In this document: piece after piece, positions 37,773-45,900 of the stretch
How positions within the stretch are numbered: the stretch's first letter is position 1
Layout of the letters: the number at the start of each line of letters is the position of its first letter
Assembly: GCF_913777145.1 (NCBI RefSeq)
Contig: NZ_CAJYPS010000019.1
Location: 62,001-126,000, forward strand
Origin: an uncultured Roseateles sp.
GTDB lineage: Bacteria > Pseudomonadota > Gammaproteobacteria > Burkholderiales > Burkholderiaceae_C
Direction: 5' to 3'
DNA: 64,000 nt
Program-made: the position numbers and the translations under genes
Notes under the pieces: model-generated
Told to the model about the DNA's origin: nothing
The model's input: only the letters and a program-made list of their open reading frames with translations
The model's database searches: none

Positions 37773-38282
37773 TCAGGCCCAGTCCGTGCCGTCCACCAGC
37801 AGCGCCAGCATGCGGGCCAGGCCGGCGGCATCGTCCGCGTCAAAGCGGGCCAGGCGCGGGCTGTCCAGGTCCAGCACCCCCAGCAGGCGTTCGCCGTGGA
37901 TGACCGGCAGCACCACCTCGGAGTTGGAGGCCGAGTCGCAGGCGATGTGGCCCGGGAAGGCATGGACGTCCGGCACGATCTGCACCTCGCGGCTGGCCGC
38001 TGCGGTGCCGCACACGCCGCGGCCGAACGGGATGCGCACGCAGGCCACCTTGCCCTGGAAGGGGCCCAGCACCAGGCCGTCGCCCTGGGCCAGGTAGAAG
38101 CCCGCCCAGTTCAGGTCGGGCAGCGACTGGAACAGCAGCGCCGAGAACTGCGCCAGGTTGGCGATGGGGTCACGCTCGCCCTGCAGCAGCGCGGCGGTCT
38201 GCTGAACCAGCAGTTCGTAGGCCGCACGCTTCTTCGCGGGATCGGACATGTCCAGCAGGCCGGTGGTGGATTCGAAAGACAT
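37773..38282 (-). CDS. msrC: Free methionine-(R)-sulfoxide reductase (GAF domain)
   Basis: 169 residues from the ATG at 38282 (38249 also possible). GAF fold with all three active Cys in GKVACVRIPFGRGVCGTAA and GHIACDSASNSEVVLPV. It reduces free Met-R-sulfoxide. Second methionine-sulfoxide repair gene in the window besides msrA. Followed by xth on the same strand. Confidence 0.93.
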   Translation of the reverse strand: MSFESTTGLLDMSDPAKKRAAYELLVQQTAALLQGERDPIANLAQFSALLFQSLPDLNWAGFYLAQGDGLVLGPFQGKVACVRIPFGRGVCGTAAASREVQIVPDVHAFPGHIACDSASNSEVVLPVIHGERLLGVLDLDSPRLARFDADDAAGLARMLALLVDGTDWA

Positions 38283-38380
38283 CGTGTTCTTGGTTGGATC
38301 AAACGCAGCGCCGGGAGCGGCGCGAGGCGCGCATTGTGGCTGGCGCCAGCGAGCCCCGAGCGCACACGGGCTTGGCGGGT

Positions 38381-38965
38381 TCAGCGGCCGGCGTCCTCCG
38401 GGGCAAACAGCGGGGCCACCAACTGACCCAGCGTCTGCAGCAGCGCCTCCACCGGCGCGCCCATTTGCGCGTGCACGATGGCGCCGTCCACCGCCAGCGT
38501 CAGGGCCTGTGCCCGTTGCGCGCGCGACGGTCCCTCCGGCAGCAGTTGCATGAACACCTCCGTCATGTCGCCCTTGTGCTCGCGCACCGTCTGCAGCACC
38601 TGCGGGTCGGCGCCGCCCAGCTCGGCGGCCGAATTGATGAAGGCGCAGCCGCGGTAGTCCGGCGCTTGCCACCACTCCGCCAGACTGTTCAGCAGCGCCT
38701 GCTGCGGCGCCTCGCCCGCGGCCTGATGCCGGGCCAGCGCCTCGCGCAGCCATGCCATCCAGCGCTCGTGGCGGAACGCCAGGAAGGCATGGATCAGGTC
38801 GTTCTTGCTCGGGTAGCTCCGATAGAACGTGACCTTGGTGACCTTGGCCTCGGCGATCACGCGGTCTATGCCGGTGGCGCGTATGCCGTCCCGGTAGAAC
38901 AGGTCGTGCGCGGTCTGCAGGATGCGCTGCCGCGCGGGCAGGGCGGCGGTGTCGGAAGAATTCAT
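38381..38965 (-). CDS. TetR-family repressor
   Basis: 194 residues. N-terminal HTH: RQRILQTAHDLFYRDGIRATGIDRVIAEAKVTKVTFYRSYPSKNDL. The C-terminal ligand domain has FINSAAELGG. Two matching inverted repeats lie directly upstream, between it and the divergent SnoaL-like gene, so it probably represses itself and that gene. The ligand is unknown. Confidence 0.92.
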   Translation of the reverse strand: MNSSDTAALPARQRILQTAHDLFYRDGIRATGIDRVIAEAKVTKVTFYRSYPSKNDLIHAFLAFRHERWMAWLREALARHQAAGEAPQQALLNSLAEWWQAPDYRGCAFINSAAELGGADPQVLQTVREHKGDMTEVFMQLLPEGPSRAQRAQALTLAVDGAIVHAQMGAPVEALLQTLGQLVAPLFAPEDAGR

Positions 38966-38974
38966 GCATTCATT

Positions 38975-38992
38975 GTAGACAGACCTGTCTAC
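38975..38992. promoter_or_regulatory. TetR operator 1
   Basis: GTAGACAG-AC-CTGTCTAC, a perfect 8+8 inverted repeat with a 2-base centre. It starts 10 bases upstream of the tetR ATG, where binding would block tetR transcription. Confidence 0.75.
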
Positions 38993-39011
38993 TTGCGGCT
39001 AGACTGCGCAT

Positions 39012-39029
39012 GTAGACAGACCTGTCCAC
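39012..39029. promoter_or_regulatory. TetR operator 2
   Basis: GTAGACAG-AC-CTGTCCAC, the same repeat with one mismatch, 37 bases from operator 1 centre to centre and 25 bases before the SnoaL-like gene ATG. The pair suggests shared control of both divergent genes. Confidence 0.75.
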
Positions 39030-39053
39030 ATCATCCAACCACAGGAGCCCGTC

Positions 39054-39521
39054 ATGGAAACCCGCCCCCCGCTGCCGCCTTTCACCCGTGAAACCGCCGT
39101 TCAGAAGGTCCGTCTCGCTGAAGACGGCTGGAACTCCCGCGACGCCGCCCGCGTGGTGCTGGCCTACAGCCCCGACACCCGCTGGCGCAACCGTGTCGAC
39201 TTCCCCGTAGGCCGTGAGCAAGCCCAGGCTTTGCTCGAACGCAAGTGGCGTCGAGAGCTGGACTACCGCCTGATCAAGGAACTGTGGGCCCACGACGGCA
39301 ACCGCATCGCGGTGCGCTTTGCCTACGAATGGCGCGACGACGCCGGCCACTGGTTCCGCAGCTACGGCAACGAGAACTGGCAGTTCAACGAGCAGGGCCT
39401 CATGGTGGAGCGCCACGCCAGCATCAACGACATGCCCATCGCCGAGGGCGAGCGCAAGTTCTTCTGGCCGCTGGGCCGTCGTCCCGACGATCATCCAGGC
39501 CTCAGCGACCTGGGCCTGTGA
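39054..39521 (+). CDS. DUF1348 / SnoaL-like nuclear transport factor 2-family protein
   Basis: 155 residues. The signature is [43 protein letters not shown]-type block, [21 protein letters not shown] and [17 protein letters not shown], the DUF1348 pattern. A cone-shaped ligand-binding fold; activity is unknown. Target of the divergent TetR by position. It is the last recognisable core gene before the island. Confidence 0.85.
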   Translation: METRPPLPPFTRETAVQKVRLAEDGWNSRDAARVVLAYSPDTRWRNRVDFPVGREQAQALLERKWRRELDYRLIKELWAHDGNRIAVRFAYEWRDDAGHWFRSYGNENWQFNEQGLMVERHASINDMPIAEGERKFFWPLGRRPDDHPGLSDLGL

Positions 39522-39529
39522 GCTCGCAG

Positions 39530-39662
39530 CGCAAGCCGGCGATTTCGGCCGCCGGCATGTGCTGATCGGCAAGCGGGTCCTGGGTTTCGGCCCAGGAAGT
39601 GAGCGTGCGACTTCCTGGGCGGCGGCTTGGTTCTCGCCATCTTTAATGTTGACAATGTGCAT
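39530..39662 (-). pseudogene. Possible Phd/YefM-type antitoxin remnant
   Basis: Read on the minus strand, ATG at 39662 gives MHIVNIKDGENQAAAQEVAR. The first eight residues match the conserved start of Phd/YefM antitoxins, then the likeness ends abruptly. The AT-rich bases before it look like the promoter of such a pair. Probably a toxin-antitoxin gene truncated at the island edge; the resemblance is short, so this is tentative. Confidence 0.3.
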
Positions 39663-39728
39663 TATGTAAAATTTAGAATGCCATCTCGAGAGCCGTGCCT
39701 TCCGTTGCTGTCGTGACACGCTTTGATT

Positions 39729-39779
39729 GCCAACGTGCCTGGCTATGTCTGCCAACGTGCCTGGCTATGTCTGCCAACG
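39729..39779. repeat. 22-bp tandem repeat (2.3 copies) at island boundary
   Basis: The unit GCCAACGTGCCTGGCTATGTCT occurs at 39729-39750 and 39751-39772 without a mismatch, followed by GCCAACG. Further GCCAAG words follow at about 39782 and 39797. The 22-base pitch resembles protein-binding site arrays in transposon ends. The stretch 39522-39924 has no intact gene; it holds this repeat and the antitoxin-like remnant. Confidence 0.8.
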
Positions 39780-39924
39780 GCGCCAAGCTAAAGCTGCCAA
39801 GGGCCGCCCCTGCTCGCTTGGCAGCTCGGCTAGCGAATCGGTGCACCGCGGCGACCAAACCGTCAATCGGAGCCGCAAGCTTTATCGACAGCCGCAGCGT
39901 CCGATGAGGCGCAACTAGCAGGCG

Positions 39925-42900
39925 CTACTCCGACGTCGCATCGCCGTCTAGAGCGGCAGGAAGCGTAGCGGGCCCCCCAAAGTCGGCTCCCCATGGCGGA
40001 ACAAAAACCTCCGGAAGCTTGCCTTCGATTGGACTCAAGTCCACTGGAAGCCAATCAATCAGCGTTGGCGGCGGCCCAGCGAACGGCATCTCCCGCCAGT
40101 TCCGGGTCCAGCATTCAAGGCGACTGCTCCATGCCGAAGGCTCTGAAAAAAATCTTGCCATGCTCTTGGCCTCATCGGCGAGTGGCTCGCCGTTGGGCAA
40201 GACGGACTTTGAATCCGCGAGTCGTGTCGGGCCAAGCTTGGCCACATACGCGCCGACAAGACCAAACGCCTTTGCAACGTCTTCCGCGTTGTGAATCCCG
40301 AGACCCTGCAACCGGCTGTCTGAGGGCGGCGATGCCATTGGGAAACCGCCATTCGTGGGCGTGTACGCGGCCACCAGGTGCGTCTTCTCAAGCATTTCAA
40401 TTATCGGAAGATGCGCGACCAACTTGACAGGAGCCGGCAAAGCCTGTTGCCGTGGCCTGCCTTCGTTCATATATACGGGGTCAATGTCTGCAATCACGAC
40501 CGCCTGCTCCCTGCGTGTCAACGCATCCTCTGGGCGGTTGTAGTAGATGCCACGGGACCAGCCAGCATAGGGTGTAGCGCTCAGTAGGTGCCCTGGCAGC
40601 TCACGAGTCGCGGACCAACTGCTCTTCGCAATGACACAGCTCCCGCCTCCCCTTAGTCCCGACTTCGAGTCAGCAAGGACTGCCGCGCAGAACACCGTCG
40701 TCAAGCCTGCTGCTAGCAGCGCAGATTGGCCATAAATCCAGTAGTCAGCCGAACGCGTGGTGCAGGCTGGCACGACCAAAATCGTTCGCCTGTCAACTCG
40801 GTCATCAAGATGAAGTGCAGCAGTGAGCTTGGTAAGGTCGGCAAACACATGGTCTTCAGTCGGCTCGCCAGGGTCGAACCCGAATCGCTGACGCAGGTAT
40901 TGATATTCACTGCGAATTGTTCCGTGGTTCACCGGATGAGTTGAAGCGAACAACTCGGAGCAAATTAGCTCGGCCATCCTCTCCACGGGCCGAATCTTTT
41001 GCGCAATTGACGTCACTCCTTTGACGTCGAGGGCTGGCGCTCCGGCATCCGTGCGGGCACTCTCTATGGCAGATACAAGGCCTTCAAGGCTAGCCAATGG
41101 CGCCCATGGCTCCTCGGATGGGTTGATGAACTCGCTCATCGCCATTGAATGGAACTTCTTGCGCCGACTAAAGACCCCCACGGCGCCGGGAACGTCGTTC
41201 TGAATGGGCTGCAACAACGTGATGTACGCCGATTTCTCCATCGACTTGCCAGTTGGCGAAAACACCTTCTGCCAGTCGGCTGTCCCAAAAATCCTCTCGA
41301 ACTTTTCCTTGAAATGGAGGTCTCGGGGCGTGCCGTGCAACCGATACGTACCCGCGACGACTGACAATTTTGCGTTTGGCAGCTTCGTCAGACGCTCGCG
41401 TAACCATTCGACGGTATCGGGCCTGACGCTGTACTCGGGAAGAACTAAGACGTCGACGCCGAACTCGTGACATGCCCGAATTGCTTCGTCGATGAGGCGC
41501 CGACGTCGATGCTCGTTCCAACTCGGCACCAGAGCCGAGCGGTCCCATTGGTTCTCCAGAGCCGGCTTCGACAGACTTGCTCTTGCCCGCTGCGCGGGAG
41601 TAGTGTTAGGACTAGCTACGGACCGCCCTGCCCGTTCGGTAGCCATCTCCGCCAAAGCTGTCCCGCAGATGGAGTCGATATCGACGTCATCGCAAAACGC
41701 ACCATCGAAGGAGTCAGGAAACCCGGCATCAACGATTGGGTGGTAATACGAATCGTCAATTCGGAACTGAAAGAACGAAAACCTTACGTGGCCAGCGCTT
41801 TTCGCCTTTCGGCGGGTTCGCCACTCTCGCTCTTGCACTTCGCGGAAGTGCCTGAAGAACCTTTCAGGTTCTCCAGCTGGTAGCTCAAGCAATGCTCCAC
41901 TTGGCGGAGGCGACTTGCCGGAGCCCGTACCAGGCACAGCGGGTTGCTGACCGCTACCTGCTTCCCTCTCAATGATTCCGACACCTGAACTCCGGTTCCC
42001 TTCATTAACTTGAGGGGCTTCTGGCTGCTCTGTTGCTTCGTGCTTGTCGGAGCGCGACCCCAGCACCGCTCCGCCACTTGATTCGCTGGCTTCAGCCCCC
42101 AACCCAGGCTCATCACCATCGAAGACGGTGCCATGGCTTTGCGTCCCTACAGTCCTAGCGAATGTCTCACCCAAGACCGAAACACCTATCAACGTGCCAT
42201 CACTCTTGGTCGTCTGAGTCCACACGCGCTTGTTAGCGTCAGTTTCATCAATCTCCACATGCCTATCGCGCCCGACTTGGTCAATCAGACCACGCGAAAG
42301 TGGCCATTGCCGACCGATTTCGTCTTTGAACGACTTCGACTGTGGAGCCAACCCCCAGATGTGCGACTTGCAATTGCGAACCCGATAGCCGAGCGCTGAC
42401 TGAATGTCGGCTAGAAGGGCAAGTCCCGATTGGAATGAACCGTCGTCCAGGATGGCCTCAATCCGCAAGCAAGCGTCGAATGGCCACTTGTCAGCAGCGA
42501 GCTCCTCGTCGGGGCACGCACTCCCGAGTTGCTGGGCAAGTGTCGTCATCGAGGACCGCATGCTCGCTGCCAGCTCTTCTGACATTACAGCCCGGGTCGC
42601 ATCAGTCCCATACAGATTCAGTTGGTTGGTTAACAACGCAAGCCACCCTAGTGGCGTTATCTTTGCTGCGATGGCGAGCCGTCCCTTAGGGGCGAGTGCA
42701 TCGCGGAACAGCGCTCCGATATTGATGCCAGCCGTGTCAACGGCAAGTACTGGTTCGTCGATTTGCCATTCAGGGGGAATCTCCACCACGGTGGAAGGCG
42801 TTGCATCTCCAGCCAGGTACGTCTCAAAAACGAGCGCCCGCACCCAGGCTGTCAAAGCGGTCACGCGAAGCGAGCGTCTCAGCGCGGTCCAAGCACACAA

Positions 42901-45900
42901 GGAATCTGATGGGAGTCCGCGCTTCAAGCAGGACTCCAGCGCACCAAGTCGGCGGTCAAGAAGTCTCCAAGCAGCGACAACTCGTCGTTCCGTGGCAGAT
43001 ACTGCGTCGACCAGCGCCAGTGCAGGCAAAGCCTCGAGCTGTTTCGTAGTTAGGCGCGAGAAGACTGCAGGCGCAAGCTCAGCAAGCATTGAAGCCAAGA
43101 TGCCCGGCCGAGAGCTGTCGCTATGGCCATCGCCTTGCAGGCGCATTGCCGCAGTCTCGGCCTCAACCGCCAATAGGTATTGAACCTCCTCAGCGGGCTC
43201 ACCGCTCGCGGGAAATCCGCGCAGCAATGAAAGCGCTCGATATGTGGAGCCGGTGAGATGCCGGCGGACTGGGTGCTGCGTCCCCGGATTGGGAGGCTGC
43301 CCTTCCCCCCGCAAGCGTGCGAGCAGACGCGAAAGCACGTATTGCGCGGTATTGATGGTGACCGACTGCCCCTCCAACTCGAGCGCTTGAAAACGCTCAA
43401 GTTCGTCGACCATTCCGAGGGCATCAGTGACAGCGTACCCGATGCGCCAGAGCCGAGCGTCCGCCAACGGGACCTCGTACGTACGAAGGCGCCCTTTTCC
43501 ATCTCGTGCGAAAGCAAAATTCGCGAGATGGGCGCGCGCGACGACTGGACCGAAGAGACTAAACGACGTCTCGTCGCCATCAAATTCTTCGGCCCAGCGA
43601 GAAGCACTGATGAATGGCCACGCTGGCACGAACTCCATCAGCTCGCCAGTTCCCATATCTTCCGCGTCTTGTTCGAGCTCGAAATTCAGTTGAGCCAGCG
43701 CCTCAAAACAATCGGCCGCCCACTGCAGTTCAGGGAACCCAATTGCTTCGACTTTGACTGGCTGCGAAGCACGAATCTTTGCAGCAACACCGGTCCAAGC
43801 TGCTTGTCGGCCAGCCAATCGCGTGGTGTCGATAGGAATCAGCAAGTCATCCCAAGACAACTGCATCGAGACGGCTGCATCTTTGGTCGCGACCCGGTAG
43901 TCGACCGCAGGTGGGTGCTTGCCTTCTGTGAAAATCTGACTGACCGCATTGAGACGTGTTCCCGCGTGGTCAGGGTTCTTGAGGACGAGATGAGTAAGCG
44001 GAATCCCCGGTAACGCAGGTAGCGGGCTCCCGAATTGGCCAAGTAAGTGCGCGCGACGGGACAAGCAGTGCATGAGACCGTCGACGCAGCAGACGGCCAG
44101 TAGCGCCGCTAGCGACTCCAGGCGTAAGTCAAGCGTTGCTAGCTCATGGTCTGGTAGGTCTGGTCTCCATTGGTTCAAGAGTTGGAAGAGCTTTGAGCCA
44201 TCCGTGTCGGGCCGAGACGATGCAGGTTCTTCTAACTTGCCGCGAATGTTGTCGAGTGGGTCTTGCCGGTTACCCCAGTCGCGCCCTAAGAGCACGATGG
44301 CTTCGTGGAGCCATAGAAAGAGTGGGCGCAACGGAGAGGTGTACTCCAAGCGGTTTCCCACATTTGTCGGAACGTCAAGCGTCGACGTTGCACCATCGGC
44401 ATCGGTCAACCATGCCCTTACCAGTGATGCCGAAAGCTCATTCGAGGACAGGCCAAGCCGAACGTCAAATTCGTCCGATAACATCGCCCCAGCAGGAGCC
44501 CGCAGCATTTTTCGAGCAATCCAGCGAACGCAGACGGCGCGCTGCACAAACATGCGACGAAGCCTTTGGACGCCCTTCCCTGCTCCAGTTGGCGCACCAG
44601 CCTGTGGAAACGCGAACTCGCTGAAGAACCCGCCGAGGACTGCTAACTTCGAAAGCACCGCTATCGACTTCTTACGCAAGGAATCGGCCGCGATAGAAAG
44701 ATTGCGGTCGTACGAATTGGCACTTCGAAGGAGTTGCTCGAGCCCATCTAGCGCATAGAGACTCGGGTCAAGCCAAGGGCAACGGTCCACCCGCATCCTT
44801 GGTGCGAGCCGCTCGACGACATCGCTCCACATTGCCCAGTATGACGTCCAGGCTTCCGGCGTTGTTGAGGGCGCCTCTTTCGCGACGGCGTACCAAATCC
44901 ATCGCGCGGCTTTCGAAAGCTCCGCCGGTCGCAAGTCGTGAGCGTTAAGTGCAGTAAATACCTGTTCTTTGATGCTCTTGGTGTCAGCTTCGTATAGGCG
45001 CCGGTCGCTCAGCAGGACCAGCGCACTTGCTCGTTGAATCGGGTCGTGCCAGGTCTCGAATCCAGCTTCACCGTCCCCCAATGGCAGTAGTCCAATCTCA
45101 CGCGCGGGTCCCGACCCAATGAGTGCTTTCCCCTCAGTCAGGAGTTCATTGAACTCTTCAGGGGTCATTCGTGGAGCCAACTCCCCCTTTGGAATCGCAT
45201 CCAAGCGCAGCCGCGTGCAAGCATCTTCCACGGCTGCTCGAAGTTCCTCAAGAATCTGGGGAGAGTCCGCAATTAGGAAAATGTCGTCGACATATCTCGC
45301 ATAGCCAGCGCGAGCAAGCCGGCCGTCGGCATTGAATTTCCCAAGAATTTTCCGCAGGTCGGAATCAAGAGGAAATAGCGCTACTGTTGCAAGCCATGCA
45401 GAAAGTACGGGCCCCTGTGGAATCCCAATAGCCGCCTCGGATTTGATAATTCGCCCCGTCTCAGGGTGGTAATACTGATATCCAAAGCTCTGCTCGCAAT
45501 ACCAATCCACCACGGAATCCGATAGATTTTGACGCCCCTTGCTAAATGACGGTGCGAATTCCTCTAGCCGCTCTGCGCGCCTTAAGCGCTCGACTGCCTC
45601 CTGAATCGGCCCTCGCAGCGCATCCTTGACCGTTGACCGATATAGGCGGTCATAGTATCTCTTGAGGTCAAGACGTAAGGCATAGACCTCATCGAACCCA
45701 TTTGCCGTTGCGCGCAAGCTGCCAATAAATTCGCGCCAACACTCTATATATGGACGGAACATGCCTTGATTCGAGGCTTTCGACCTCCCCTCAAGTACGT
45801 CCATGTCGATTTGATATGCAAAGCTAAGCGTCTGAGTATTCGTCGTTGCACTCCCGTCTTCAGCGGTTGTGCGCGTCTCACCCTTGCTGCGATAGAAACG

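Noticed and set aside
39729-39779. Considered as a CRISPR remnant
   Set aside because: The repeats are directly adjacent with no spacers and no cas genes are near.
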